This document shows positions 17,165 to 26,031 of a stretch of DNA of 45,474 nt, in pieces. A model generated the notes under the pieces. It was not told the DNA's origin. It worked only from the letters and a program-made list of their open reading frames with translations, and ran no database searches. Position 1 is the first letter of the stretch. Every line of letters begins with the position of its first letter. This DNA comes from Flavobacteriales bacterium (GTDB lineage: Bacteria > Bacteroidota > Bacteroidia > Flavobacteriales_E > Vicingaceae), in NCBI GenBank assembly GCA_020435335.1, contig JAGQZT010000121.1, forward strand, positions 1-45,474, written 5' to 3'. The translations under genes and the position numbers were made by a program.

Positions 17165-18746
17165 AATCATACTCGCCATATCATTCATTATTTTCAGCTT
17201 TTGTTCTGTAGCGCAAAATTATACCATCAATAACGAGCGCACCATATCGGCACTCTACAACATTCAAATCGATACATCTGCCGATGTACACAGCTCGATC
17301 AAACCGCTCTATAAAAACGAATTAAAACAGTATGATTCGACCATGACCGGTCTCAACGTGAAAACCAATTCCGGATTCGTGAAAACGCTCATGAATTACA
17401 ACCTGGATAAAGACCCGCATGAGAATACGGCAGAAATCATGCTTTCACCGATCCTCGCGACGGGTTTTACCTATGAAAAAAACAGCCTGGGATCGGATAA
17501 CTTTCTTGATTTATCTGCCGGATTGAACCTAAACATGCACATCAAGAAGAAATGGACAGGTAATTTCGTTTACTTGTGGGACTTTTCAAAATACCCTTCC
17601 TATGTAGATACGCTGATCAAAACTAAAAACATCAGTCCCGGTTATGGATATACGGATGGGGACAAAGGATTTTACGCACAAGGGAATTTGACCTTCACCG
17701 CCGACGACCACTTCACCTTCCAGCTCGGTTACGGGAAAAATTTTATCGGTGATGGTTACCGCTCCCTGTTCTTGTCTGACAACGCATTTAGTTATCCTTA
17801 CTTAAAACTGACCGCCAACATCTGGAAGTTAAAATACATGGCGCTCTACTCCAGCTATGAGGATATCCGCGGATCGGGCGGCAGCTATTCGAACTTCTTT
17901 CATAAATTCTCTACGGTACATTACCTGAGTTACAACGCAACCAAATGGTTAAATTTCGGGTTCTTTGAAAGCATCATCTGGCAGGCTCAGGAAGATGGAT
18001 ATTATCGGGGATTCGATGCTTATTACCTCAATCCGGTAATCTTTTTAAGACCGGCCGAATATGCGCAGGGATCTTCTGACAATGCCTTTTTAGGAGGAAG
18101 TATGAAGATAAGGATCAAGAAGAAAAACATCCTTTACAGCCAGTTGTTATTTGATGAATTTCTCTTAAAAGAACTGAAAGCAGGAAACGGCTGGTGGGCG
18201 AATAAATACGGCATCCAGTTGGGACTGAAATCCTACGATTTTTTATGGGTGAAAAATTTGACACTCCAACTGGAATACAACACCGTGAGGCCTTTTACCT
18301 ACAGTTATTACCACGTCCCCGGCAACATCAGCACCTTGCAAAACTACGGCCACTATAATGCTGCCCTTGCCCATCCGCTTGGTGCTAATTTCAAAGAGCT
18401 TATGGGTGGCTTAACTTACACGGAGAAACGCTGGATCGTTGAAGGAACCGCTACATGGGCAAAAGTTGGCTTAGACACCAGCGCCACAACGAGTATCGGA
18501 CAAGATATCTTTAAAGCCTACAACACCCGGGCACAGAACTACGGCTATGTCACCGGTGGAGGTTTATCGACCGACATCCTGAATGGAACTTTAAAGGCCT
18601 CCTACGTAATCAACCCGAAAACGAATTTCATCTTTCAGGTGGGAATTACCAACCGAATCATTAGAAATCAACACGTCAAAGCCTCCAACCAATTGTTCTT
18701 CATTGGTTTAAAGACCGCCATAACCAACAGGTATACGGACTATTAA
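17148..18746 (+). CDS. RemB/Wzi-like outer-membrane protein (copy 2)
   Basis: Using the GTG at 17148 gives 532 residues with a signal peptide (VKKVPRIILAISFIIFSFCS, cleavage before QN). The start overlaps the end of the WecA-like gene by 17 bp; the frame is open further upstream but only within that gene. The core matches the protein at 14585 (GKNFIGDGYRSLFLSDNAFS, ALAHPLGANFKELMGG, YVINPKTNFIFQVG), so the two are paralogs. A Wzi-like beta-barrel at the outer membrane is the best guess. The gene ends in a 4-bp convergent overlap with the small minus-strand gene at 18743. Confidence 0.78.
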   Translation: MKKVPRIILAISFIIFSFCSVAQNYTINNERTISALYNIQIDTSADVHSSIKPLYKNELKQYDSTMTGLNVKTNSGFVKTLMNYNLDKDPHENTAEIMLSPILATGFTYEKNSLGSDNFLDLSAGLNLNMHIKKKWTGNFVYLWDFSKYPSYVDTLIKTKNISPGYGYTDGDKGFYAQGNLTFTADDHFTFQLGYGKNFIGDGYRSLFLSDNAFSYPYLKLTANIWKLKYMALYSSYEDIRGSGGSYSNFFHKFSTVHYLSYNATKWLNFGFFESIIWQAQEDGYYRGFDAYYLNPVIFLRPAEYAQGSSDNAFLGGSMKIRIKKKNILYSQLLFDEFLLKELKAGNGWWANKYGIQLGLKSYDFLWVKNLTLQLEYNTVRPFTYSYYHVPGNISTLQNYGHYNAALAHPLGANFKELMGGLTYTEKRWIVEGTATWAKVGLDTSATTSIGQDIFKAYNTRAQNYGYVTGGGLSTDILNGTLKASYVINPKTNFIFQVGITNRIIRNQHVKASNQLFFIGLKTAITNRYTDY

Positions 18747-19042
18747 AATAAAATGTAGTAAGAAAGCGCCAACAGGGCGATGATGTAGATAATCACTCTT
18801 TTACTCATACTTCCGCCCATTTTTCTTCGCGCATAACCATCCCCCCAGTTTTCCCGCAGCGTGGAACGAAATTCTTCCGGATTGGTTCTGGATGCATTCT
18901 CCTGATCCAGTTCTTTCCCAATACGATCGTAACGCTGTTTCATCTTTTCTTTCCGTTCGTCGTAATAGCGGGGCTCAAAATAAAACTGGTTTGGTCTTCG
19001 GGTCTTGAATCCGAAAAGGGTCGGTATTTTAGGTGCTTCCAT
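18743..19042 (-). CDS. Small C-terminally anchored membrane protein
   Basis: The 99-residue product (ATG at 19042; a TTG two codons earlier is also open) has a basic, Arg/Tyr-rich start (PTLFGFKTRRPNQFYFEPRYYDERKEKMKQRY), a charged middle and a single C-terminal transmembrane helix (VIIYIIALLALSYYILF). The RP-F-Y-PRYYD-RKE pattern is, from memory, conserved in short Bacteroidota proteins that are sometimes wrongly labelled riboflavin synthase beta subunit; nothing here supports that enzyme activity. It would sit in the inner membrane with most of the protein in the cytoplasm. Its 3' end overlaps the RemB/Wzi-like gene tail. Confidence 0.7.
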   Translation of the reverse strand: MEAPKIPTLFGFKTRRPNQFYFEPRYYDERKEKMKQRYDRIGKELDQENASRTNPEEFRSTLRENWGDGYARRKMGGSMSKRVIIYIIALLALSYYILF

Positions 19043-19111
19043 AATCAATGAATCTATTCAAAGTTAGTATTTAATTCAACGTGAATCAAGTTCCGGAAGT
19101 ATGCGATTGAG

Positions 19112-19119
19112 TAATTTTG
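19112..19119 (+). promoter_or_regulatory. Candidate -7 element for the HEAT-like gene and bshA
   Basis: TAATTTTG fits TAnnTTTG and ends only 5 bp before the ATG at 19125, so an mRNA begun here would have almost no leader. No clear -33 TTTG is present. Confidence 0.4.
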
Positions 19120-19124
19120 TGTGA

Positions 19125-19643
19125 ATGAATTTTAAGGAATTGTTTGAATTAGGGCATTCGAGGCTCTTTACCGACCAGGTGGTTCAGGAGGTGATCACCC
19201 ACCCTGAACGGATGGAAGAACTCATGCAGCTCTTTGCACAAGGACCGGTACAGATTACCCAACGAGCTGCCTGGTGCATTTCGGTAATCGCTGAAAAACA
19301 CCCCGAACACCTCCATCATTATTATGAACTGTTCATCAAACTCCTGAAGGATAAAAACAATCACCCGGCTGTGGCCAGAAACATCTTTCGGGCTCTTCAA
19401 TTCACTGAAATTCCCGAAAAATACCAGGGAAAAATACTGACACTGGCTTTTGATTACCTGAATGATAATAGTCAGCCAATTGCTATTCGGGCGTTTTCCA
19501 TGACCGTCATTTTCAATTTATCTGAAAAATATACTGATATTGTACCGGAATTGAGAGCCAGCATCGAGGCCTTACTGCCTGACGCCAGTGCCGGATTGAA
19601 GAACCGGGGTTATAAAATATTAAAACGAATCGCAAAAAAATGA
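19125..19643 (+). CDS. HEAT-like helical repeat protein
   Basis: The 172-residue protein is all helical in appearance, with tandem pairs of helices such as QRAAWCISVIAEKHPE, NHPAVARNIFRALQFTEI, QPIAIRAFSMTVIFNLSE and GLKNRGYKILKRIA. The spacing resembles HEAT/armadillo-type repeats used for protein binding. There is no signal peptide or membrane segment. Its stop codon overlaps the bshA start (ATGA, 19640-19643), which implies translational coupling with bacillithiol synthesis. I do not know its function; a scaffold or regulator for BshA would be speculation from position. Confidence 0.75.
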   Translation: MNFKELFELGHSRLFTDQVVQEVITHPERMEELMQLFAQGPVQITQRAAWCISVIAEKHPEHLHHYYELFIKLLKDKNNHPAVARNIFRALQFTEIPEKYQGKILTLAFDYLNDNSQPIAIRAFSMTVIFNLSEKYTDIVPELRASIEALLPDASAGLKNRGYKILKRIAKK

Positions 19644-20770
19644 ATATAGGCATTGTATGTTATCCCACATTCGGAGGAAGTGGCGTTGTTGCAACCGAGC
19701 TGGGAAAGGCTCTGGCACTCAAGGGGCATCAGGTTCACTTTATTACCTATCAACAGCCTGTAAAACTGGATATTTTTACAGAAAACATCTATTTCCACGA
19801 GGTTAAGGTTTCCAACTATCCTTTATTCGACTATCAACCCTACGAACTGGTGCTCACCAGTAAGCTGGTGGATGTCATTAAGTTTGAAAAACTGGACTTA
19901 TTGCATGTTCATTATGCCATTCCTCATGCATCTGCCGCTTACATGGCTCAAAAAATCCTGGCCGAAGAGGGCATTAAAATTCCCTTCATCACAACCTTGC
20001 ACGGAACCGACATCACTCTGGTTGGAAAAGATTCTTCCTTTGAGCCGGTCATTACTTTTTCCATCAACAAATCAGACGCGGTAACTGCCGTTTCCGAAAG
20101 CCTGAAACAAGACACATTCGATCATTTCGACATCAATCGTGACATTGAAGTGATCCCTAACTTTGTTTGCCTGGACGAATACCAGTATAACGGCAGCATC
20201 GAAGCCTTGAAAAAATCATTTGCGCCTAACGGAGAAAAGATTCTGGTGCACATTTCCAATTTCAGAAAAGTAAAACGTACGGAAGATGTGATCCGGATTT
20301 TTGACATCATCCGAAAGCAACTACCGGTTAAATTACTGATGGTCGGTGACGGGCCGGAAAGACATCACCTGGAGGAGTTGTGTCGTGAACTGGGCACGTG
20401 TGATTTAGTTAAATTCATTGGGAAGGTTAAAGATACGGAACGGGTGCTCGCGGTGTCCGATCTCTTTATTTTACCTTCGGAAACGGAAAGTTTCGGTTTG
20501 GCGGCTCTGGAAGCTATGGCCGCCCGAACGCCCGTTATTTCAACCAACACTGGTGGTATTCCTGAAGTGAACAAAAATGGGGTTTCAGGTTACCTGAGCA
20601 ACATCGGGAACATCGAAGAAATGGCTTTTAACAGCCTGAAAATTCTGAGCAACGAAAAAACACTGGAGCAGTTCAAAGAAGCAGCCTATCAGCAAGCCAA
20701 AAAATTTGACATTCATTCGATCCTGCCCATGTATGAAGCACTTTACGAAAGGGTGATTAAAACGATCTGA
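19640..20770 (+). CDS. bshA: N-acetyl-alpha-D-glucosaminyl L-malate synthase
   Basis: BshA joins GlcNAc from UDP-GlcNAc to L-malate, the first step of bacillithiol synthesis. The 376-residue GT4 glycosyltransferase begins MNIGIVCYPTFGGSGVVATELGKALA, a very characteristic BshA start, followed by HVHYAIPHASAAYMA and TTLHGTDITLVG. The C-terminal domain has LVHISNFRKVKRTEDVIRIF, the nucleotide motif MVGDGPERH, and the E-x7-E region PSETESFGLAALEAMA. The remaining steps (BshB, BshC) are not in the window. It overlaps the HEAT-like gene by 4 bp upstream and the convergent murI by 14 bp downstream. Confidence 0.95.
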   Translation: MNIGIVCYPTFGGSGVVATELGKALALKGHQVHFITYQQPVKLDIFTENIYFHEVKVSNYPLFDYQPYELVLTSKLVDVIKFEKLDLLHVHYAIPHASAAYMAQKILAEEGIKIPFITTLHGTDITLVGKDSSFEPVITFSINKSDAVTAVSESLKQDTFDHFDINRDIEVIPNFVCLDEYQYNGSIEALKKSFAPNGEKILVHISNFRKVKRTEDVIRIFDIIRKQLPVKLLMVGDGPERHHLEELCRELGTCDLVKFIGKVKDTERVLAVSDLFILPSETESFGLAALEAMAARTPVISTNTGGIPEVNKNGVSGYLSNIGNIEEMAFNSLKILSNEKTLEQFKEAAYQQAKKFDIHSILPMYEALYERVIKTI

Positions 20771-21563
20771 AAGCGATCTGCTGGCCTTCCAAATGTATTT
20801 GTTGTAAAAACCCGGCCAATATCTTCTCGTCGCCGTTCGTAAAAAACGACCTGCGGGGATGGTGATCCGAAGTATGCAGGATGTGCCTTTCGATCAATAC
20901 GTTTTTCGTTTGCCTCGCAACAGCTTCACCGGAATCAATAACCTGAATGGAATCGGGAATAATTTCCCGAATGATTGGAATGAGAAAAGGGTAGTGTGAG
21001 CAACCCAGCACGATTTTATCGACGCCTTTCGCTTCCATGCGACCCAGGTATTCTTCCAGCAGAGGTTTCGTTGCTTCAAGTTGTCCGGACTCAATCAAAG
21101 TAACTAATCCTTTTCCTTCCACCTCAACGATCTCTATTTCGTCCCGGTATTGCCTGGAGGTGATGGCAAACAATTCACTACTCAATGTCCCTTTTGTAGC
21201 CAATACACCGATTTTGTTTGTTTTACTATGAAGCGCCGCCGGCTTGATAGCGGGTTCAATCCCGATGAAAGGAATATCATAATGGCTCCTCAAATGCCGT
21301 ATGGCGTTGGTTGTTGCGGTGTTACAGGCTACAACAACGATCTTACATCCGGAAGCAATGAGTAACTCCGTATTTTTTACACTTAATGCAATGATCTCTT
21401 CTTTGGATCGCTCGCCGTAAGGAGCATTCCGGCTATCGGCCAGGTAAATGATCGATTCGTTTGGTAATAATTGGACGATTTCCCGGCAAATGGAAAGCCC
21501 TCCCAAACCGGAATCAAAAATTCCGATGGGATCATGCGGTTGGTATGTGCGTTCTCCGGCCAA
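20757..21563 (-). CDS. murI: Glutamate racemase
   Basis: MurI makes D-glutamate for peptidoglycan. The 268-residue protein shows both catalytic cysteines in their motifs, VACNTATT (Cys80) and LGCSHYPF (Cys188, followed by His190), with the N-terminal GIFDSGLGGLS (Asp17) and SRNAPYGERS. The frame begins with TTG at 21563; no in-frame ATG exists between the upstream terminator and the conserved GIFDSG motif, so TTG is the best start. The start is only about 10 bp past the T-run of a terminator-like hairpin, so expression may depend on readthrough. The gene tail overlaps bshA by 14 bp. Confidence 0.95.
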   Translation of the reverse strand: MAGERTYQPHDPIGIFDSGLGGLSICREIVQLLPNESIIYLADSRNAPYGERSKEEIIALSVKNTELLIASGCKIVVVACNTATTNAIRHLRSHYDIPFIGIEPAIKPAALHSKTNKIGVLATKGTLSSELFAITSRQYRDEIEIVEVEGKGLVTLIESGQLEATKPLLEEYLGRMEAKGVDKIVLGCSHYPFLIPIIREIIPDSIQVIDSGEAVARQTKNVLIERHILHTSDHHPRRSFFTNGDEKILAGFLQQIHLEGQQIAFRSF

Positions 21564-21572
21564 ATCGAGTGC

Positions 21573-21606
21573 AAAAAAAATCCCGTTCCTTAATCGGGAA
21601 CGGGAT
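21573..21606 (-). terminator. Intrinsic terminator after the skp-like genes
   Basis: On the minus strand TCCCGTTCC pairs with GGAACGGGA across a 7-base loop, followed by eight T residues. It lies 20 bp after the second Skp-like gene and just before murI, so it should end the bamA-skp transcript, or act as an attenuator for murI. Confidence 0.88.
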
Positions 21607-21625
21607 CAAATTAAGCATTTTTGAA

Positions 21626-22144
21626 TTATTCAATTCCTAATTTCTTCTTAACCAACGGCAAGATGTCAAATTTCTCATCGAAATACAACACTACACCCAA
21701 GCTGGTATCGGTAATTTCTGTGTAACCGTTTTCTTTAGCAACGTCATTGATGGCGTTTTTCGCTTTATCAATGATAGGCTGTAACAAATCCTGTTCTTTC
21801 TTTTGAAGATCAGCCTCTGCCGTTTGCTGGAATTCGCCGATTCTTTTCTCCAGATCGGTAATTTCCTTGATTTTGGCTTGCTTGATCACATCAGTCATTA
21901 CATCCTGCTTGCTTTGGAAATCAGCAATTTTCGTCTCATACTCCTTACGCATGGCATCCATCGTAATTTTCAGTTGATTTGCATAGTCCTCAAGCTCTTT
22001 TTGCACTGTATTTCTCTCCGGCATGGCAGACATCAAATCGTTCGAATTGATGTATCCCGACTTTTGGGCTTTTTGAGCAAAGGCAGTGGTCGTTAACACA
22101 ACTGCAATCAATAATAATTTTATCTTAATCGTTCTCATAATCAT
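21626..22144 (-). CDS. OmpH/Skp-family periplasmic chaperone (copy 2)
   Basis: The 172-residue protein has a signal peptide (MRTIKIKLLLIAVVLTTTAF, cleavage near AQK) and then GYINSNDLMSAMPERNTVQKEL, followed by a long charged coiled coil (about residues 45-125) and a C-terminal strand region (DVAKENGYTEITDTSLGVVLY). This is the OmpH/Skp architecture: a trimer with helical arms that hold unfolded outer-membrane proteins on the way to BamA. An alternative start two codons earlier is also an ATG. It follows the first Skp-like gene and precedes a strong terminator, so it is the last gene of the bamA transcript. Confidence 0.9.
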   Translation of the reverse strand: MIMRTIKIKLLLIAVVLTTTAFAQKAQKSGYINSNDLMSAMPERNTVQKELEDYANQLKITMDAMRKEYETKIADFQSKQDVMTDVIKQAKIKEITDLEKRIGEFQQTAEADLQKKEQDLLQPIIDKAKNAINDVAKENGYTEITDTSLGVVLYFDEKFDILPLVKKKLGIE

Positions 22145-22167
22145 TTTTATTAGGCGTCAAATATAAC

Positions 22168-22722
22168 TTATTCTTTTGTTTCACCTGGTTTATAGCCCAG
22201 TTTTTTTAATACATCGTCACTGATGTTGTACTTAGGATTGGTGTAAAGCATGGTCAATCCGCTTGCCTTATCAAATACTATTCCCAACTTTTTGTAATTC
22301 GCGATCTCGCTAATGGCGTTGTACACTTTATCCTGAATCGGTTTTACGAGTTCTTTTCTTTTTTGAAACAACTCACCATCTACACCGAACTTTTGTTTTT
22401 GGTATTCTTTCGCTTCTTTTTCTTTTTTAATGATCTCCTCCTCTCGTTTCGCTTTCATGTCTTCCGTTAAAAGGATCTGTTCGGCCTGATAATCCTTGTA
22501 CATTTTATCGATTTCCGAATACCTGCGTTCCAACTGCTTTTGCCATTCAACAGAAAGCTTGTCCAGTTCATCCTGGGACTCTTTATAGTCAGGAATATTC
22601 TTTAAAATGTAGTCGCTATCCACATAACCTATGCTTGCTCCGGTTTGTGCATGGATTGCTGTAAATGAAAACAAGAACATCACCACTGCGATTACTCGTT
22701 TCAGGTTGATTAGTTTCTTCAT
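22168..22722 (-). CDS. OmpH/Skp-family periplasmic chaperone (copy 1)
   Basis: The 184-residue product from ATG 22722 starts with a signal peptide (MKKLINLKRVIAVVMFLFSF, cleavage near HAQ). A start nine codons earlier overlaps the bamA stop codon and would lengthen the signal peptide unusually. The mature part begins GASIGYVDSDYILKNIPDYKESQDEL and continues as a Lys/Glu-rich coiled coil (about 45-130), then NAISEIANYKKLGIVFDKASG. It matches the Skp family like its neighbour but is clearly diverged from it, so the pair is an old duplication. It lies directly after bamA, whose substrates it should protect. Confidence 0.9.
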   Translation of the reverse strand: MKKLINLKRVIAVVMFLFSFTAIHAQTGASIGYVDSDYILKNIPDYKESQDELDKLSVEWQKQLERRYSEIDKMYKDYQAEQILLTEDMKAKREEEIIKKEKEAKEYQKQKFGVDGELFQKRKELVKPIQDKVYNAISEIANYKKLGIVFDKASGLTMLYTNPKYNISDDVLKKLGYKPGETKE

Positions 22723-22742
22723 GATACTTTGTTTTTTTAATG

Positions 22743-25247
22743 TTACCATCCGTTAATACTACCACCTATACTAAAGTGGATCTCGGTATGACTATTCGGA
22801 TCTGTTCTTCCGGGTATATCATCAAATCGATAACCCCAATCCAGTCCGAGTAATCCAAACATCGGCATAAAGATTCGTATTCCCATACCGGCTGATTTGT
22901 ATACCTCAAATGGGTTTGCATCTTTAAAGCTTCCCCACGAATTACCTGCTTCACCAAATACCAAGCCATAAATTGTCGCACTCGGATTTAATGAGAACGG
23001 ATAGCGTAGTTCTGCTGTATATTTCGTCACGAAAGTAGCTCCTGCCGTAGGGGAAAGATCTCCTGCTCCATATCCTCTTAGGGCAATAATTTCACGGGCA
23101 ACAAATTGATTAAATCCGGTTAATCCGTCTCCTCCTAAATAGAATCGCTCAAATTGGGTCGTACCTAATTTTTTGTTGAACGAACCCAGGTACCCAAATC
23201 CGGCCTTCGTATTCAACACGAATTGCCGCTTACTTCCGGGGTTCAATGATGAGAACCAGGAGGTTTGGAATTTCCATTTGTGGTATTCAACAAATAAGTT
23301 TTTCTCTTGCAGTGTCCAGTTCTCATAATCCGTATCGGCAGGTCGGAACCAGGAATAAGGAATGGTGTGTTGAAGCGTCAAAACGGTATTGGCTCCCGTT
23401 GTCGGGTAGATCGGACTTGGGCCGGAGGAGTTTCTCGATAAGACGTGTGTGAAGTCGAGATTGTTCGCAAAACCGTCTGCAAAACCGAACACGTTATAAT
23501 TATCCATCACGTAATACTTATAAGAAACCTCGTTGTACAACGAGAAGAAATCATCCGGAAATTTCAATCTTCTTCCTAATCCTACCGAAGCCCCATATGA
23601 TTTCATGGACTGACGGTCATCCCCTTCTCCCTGATTATTCAGATTTTGATGGATCAAATTCAGACTAAGCGAGTTCGGTTTTCTACCACCCAGCCACGGC
23701 TCCGTAAAGGACAAACTGTATGCCTGATAGCCAAAACCGGACGATTGCGCCCTGATGGCCAGACGCTGACCATCTCCGGCAGGCAATGGCCGCCATGCTC
23801 CTTTTTTGAAGAAATTTCTGGTAGAGAAATTGTTAAAGGTTACCCCTAAAGAACCGACAACGCGGCCTCCACCCCAACCGCCTGATAATTCAACCTGATC
23901 GGAGGGTTTCTCCTCAACAACGTATTCGATATCGACAGTACCGTTTTCCTGGTCCGGGCTGGGATTAACGCCCATGGTTTCCGGGTTGAAGTAGCCCAAT
24001 TGAGCCAATTCACGTTGTGTTCTGATGATGTCTGAACGGCTGAACAGTTCTCCCGGAAGGGTTCTGATCTCCCGTCTGATCACGTGATCATTCGTTTTGG
24101 TGTTTCCTTTGATCGTTACTCTATTGATCCGGGCTTGTTTTCCCTCATACATTCTCAGCTCAAAATCGATGGAGTCGTTCTCGATCTTCACTTCCACAGG
24201 AGTGATCTGAAAGAACAGGTAACCGTCGTCCAGGTAAAGCGAGCTGACGTCCCGACCATTTTGACTCATATACAAACGGGATTCCAGCATTTTTTTGTTG
24301 TAAACCTGCCCTTTCTTGATGTCGAGGATCCGGTTCAGCTTGGATGTTGAATGAATAGTGTTCCCAACCCATTTGATGTCGCGGAAATAGTAGCGGTTCC
24401 CTTCTTCCACCTGAATATCAATGGCTACCCGCTTCTCGCTCACACGATAGACACTATCCATCACAATTTTGGCATCACGATACCCCTTTTCATTGTATTT
24501 CTCTACGATCTGAGGCAGATCCTTCTGGAAGGAATGGGGAATGTACTTGGAGGAAGTAAAAATATTGTACGGTTTATATTCTTTAGTCTCCTTCAATTGT
24601 CGTTTCAGCTTTTTAGTCCTGATCGACTGATTATCGTGGAAGGTGATGGATTTGACTTTCACCCGCTTGGCGATATCCACATTGATCACCATAATAACCG
24701 TATTGGTTGCATTGGTGTCGTCGACCTGTGTAATATCAACGGCCACATCGAGGAATCCTTTCTTCACAAAATAATCTTTTACTTTGTTCCTGGTATTGAT
24801 CAGCAGGTTTTCGGTAACGATTTTACCACGGATCAATTCGATCTCATCCCTAAGATCCTTTTGCTTGGATTTTTTAACCCCTGTAAATTTAAACTTGGAA
24901 AGGCGAGGCAATTCCCGGATATAGATATCCAGAAAGATTTTATCCCCGTCAATTTTGGTAGCCGCAATACTTACATCTCCGAACAGGTTTTGCTCCCAAA
25001 GGTTTTGCAGTGCCTTGGTAATCTTTGTGCCGGGCACTTCAATTTTGTCGCCAACCGTTAATCCTGAAATTACTTTTACGGTAGCCGGGTTGAAATAATC
25101 TGATCCTGATACGGTAATTCCCCCGATCTCGTATGTTTTCGGTGTGGAATAGTTGATGTCGTTCAGCCCGGAATTGATCGAGAACTGAGCCATTGATGCC
25201 AACGGTGCCAGCAGAAAAAGTATGATATACAGTTGTTTCTTATTCAT
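22743..25247 (-). CDS. bamA: Outer-membrane protein assembly factor BamA
   Basis: BamA is the essential Omp85 insertase for outer-membrane beta-barrels. The 834-residue length fits. A signal peptide (MNKKQLYIILFLLAPLASMA) is followed by about five POTRA domains (residues ~40-450) with typical lines such as YFNPATVKVISGLTVGDKI, KRVKVKSITFHDNQSIRTKKL and NRVTIKGNTKTNDHVIRREIRTLPGELFS. The C-terminal barrel contains the conserved FNNFSTRNFF and WRPLPAGDGQ region, YLGGDGLTGF and the Omp85 lid-type segment near the end (MFGLLGLDWGYRFD). It overlaps uppS by 8 bp and is followed by two Skp-like chaperone genes. Confidence 0.96.
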   Translation of the reverse strand: MNKKQLYIILFLLAPLASMAQFSINSGLNDINYSTPKTYEIGGITVSGSDYFNPATVKVISGLTVGDKIEVPGTKITKALQNLWEQNLFGDVSIAATKIDGDKIFLDIYIRELPRLSKFKFTGVKKSKQKDLRDEIELIRGKIVTENLLINTRNKVKDYFVKKGFLDVAVDITQVDDTNATNTVIMVINVDIAKRVKVKSITFHDNQSIRTKKLKRQLKETKEYKPYNIFTSSKYIPHSFQKDLPQIVEKYNEKGYRDAKIVMDSVYRVSEKRVAIDIQVEEGNRYYFRDIKWVGNTIHSTSKLNRILDIKKGQVYNKKMLESRLYMSQNGRDVSSLYLDDGYLFFQITPVEVKIENDSIDFELRMYEGKQARINRVTIKGNTKTNDHVIRREIRTLPGELFSRSDIIRTQRELAQLGYFNPETMGVNPSPDQENGTVDIEYVVEEKPSDQVELSGGWGGGRVVGSLGVTFNNFSTRNFFKKGAWRPLPAGDGQRLAIRAQSSGFGYQAYSLSFTEPWLGGRKPNSLSLNLIHQNLNNQGEGDDRQSMKSYGASVGLGRRLKFPDDFFSLYNEVSYKYYVMDNYNVFGFADGFANNLDFTHVLSRNSSGPSPIYPTTGANTVLTLQHTIPYSWFRPADTDYENWTLQEKNLFVEYHKWKFQTSWFSSLNPGSKRQFVLNTKAGFGYLGSFNKKLGTTQFERFYLGGDGLTGFNQFVAREIIALRGYGAGDLSPTAGATFVTKYTAELRYPFSLNPSATIYGLVFGEAGNSWGSFKDANPFEVYKSAGMGIRIFMPMFGLLGLDWGYRFDDIPGRTDPNSHTEIHFSIGGSINGW

Positions 25248-25986
25248 TGACTACTTGTTCGCTGGTTAATCCGAATCTTCGTTCACGCTTTTGGTAATCG
25301 ATGATGGCGTCGAAAAAATCTTCTTTAGAAAAATCAGGCCATAATTTATTGGAGAAAACCAATTCGCTGTATGCGATTTGCCAGAGTAAAAAATTACTGA
25401 TCCGGTGTTCCCCGCTGGTCCGGATTAACAGCTCGGGATCGGGGATCAAATTCGTTTGAAGATGCAGGTCTATGGTTGTTTGGTTAATCTCTTCAGGCTG
25501 CAGGCTTCCTTGTTGAACTTGCCTCGCGATCTGTTGAACGGCATGAGTCAGCTCCCATTTGGAACTGTAGCTTAACGCCAAAACCAATGTAAGCCCTGTG
25601 TTGTTTTTTGTATTTTCAATGGCATTATTTAACTCGCGTTGGCAGTTGTTGGGCAGACTCCCCAAATCTCCGATCGTCATCAACCGCACATTATTTTTAC
25701 TCAATTCCGCCACTTCATTGCTAATGGTATTGACCAACAATTGCATCAAAGCCGTTACTTCCATCCGGGGTCTGTTCCAGTTTTCCGTACTAAAAGCATA
25801 CAGGGTGAGGTAGTCAATTCCTATTTCTCCTGCCGCTTCCACCACACTACGAACGGATAGCACGCCATGCTTGTGTCCAAAAATGCGAGGCTTGTTATGT
25901 TCCTTCGCCCATCGTCCATTTCCATCCATGATGATCGCCACATGCCTGGGAAGGTTCGAAGTATTTATTAACGATTTTTTATCCAT
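25240..25986 (-). CDS. uppS: Isoprenyl transferase (undecaprenyl diphosphate synthase)
   Basis: UppS makes the C55 lipid carrier used for peptidoglycan and surface glycans. The 248-residue protein carries the cis-prenyltransferase motifs: HVAIIMDGNGRWAKEHNKPR with the catalytic Asp21, GHKHGV, LTLYAFSTENWNRP, and the C-terminal LIRTSGEHRISNFLLWQIAYSE followed by W-DF. It has no signal peptide. Its product would feed both the WecA-like transferase at 16112 and cell-wall synthesis. The gene's 3' end overlaps the bamA start by 8 bp, and a DUF6089-like gene lies 45 bp upstream. Confidence 0.96.
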   Translation of the reverse strand: MDKKSLINTSNLPRHVAIIMDGNGRWAKEHNKPRIFGHKHGVLSVRSVVEAAGEIGIDYLTLYAFSTENWNRPRMEVTALMQLLVNTISNEVAELSKNNVRLMTIGDLGSLPNNCQRELNNAIENTKNNTGLTLVLALSYSSKWELTHAVQQIARQVQQGSLQPEEINQTTIDLHLQTNLIPDPELLIRTSGEHRISNFLLWQIAYSELVFSNKLWPDFSKEDFFDAIIDYQKRERRFGLTSEQVVNE

Positions 25987-26031
25987 TTAAAAATTACCCC
26001 CATCTTGGGTCGGGCAAAGATAGCATTAATC

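Noticed and set aside
24351..25061. 236-residue plus-strand frame rich in Phe, His and Ile
   Set aside because: It is the antisense shadow of the bamA POTRA region, and bamA motifs are unmistakable.
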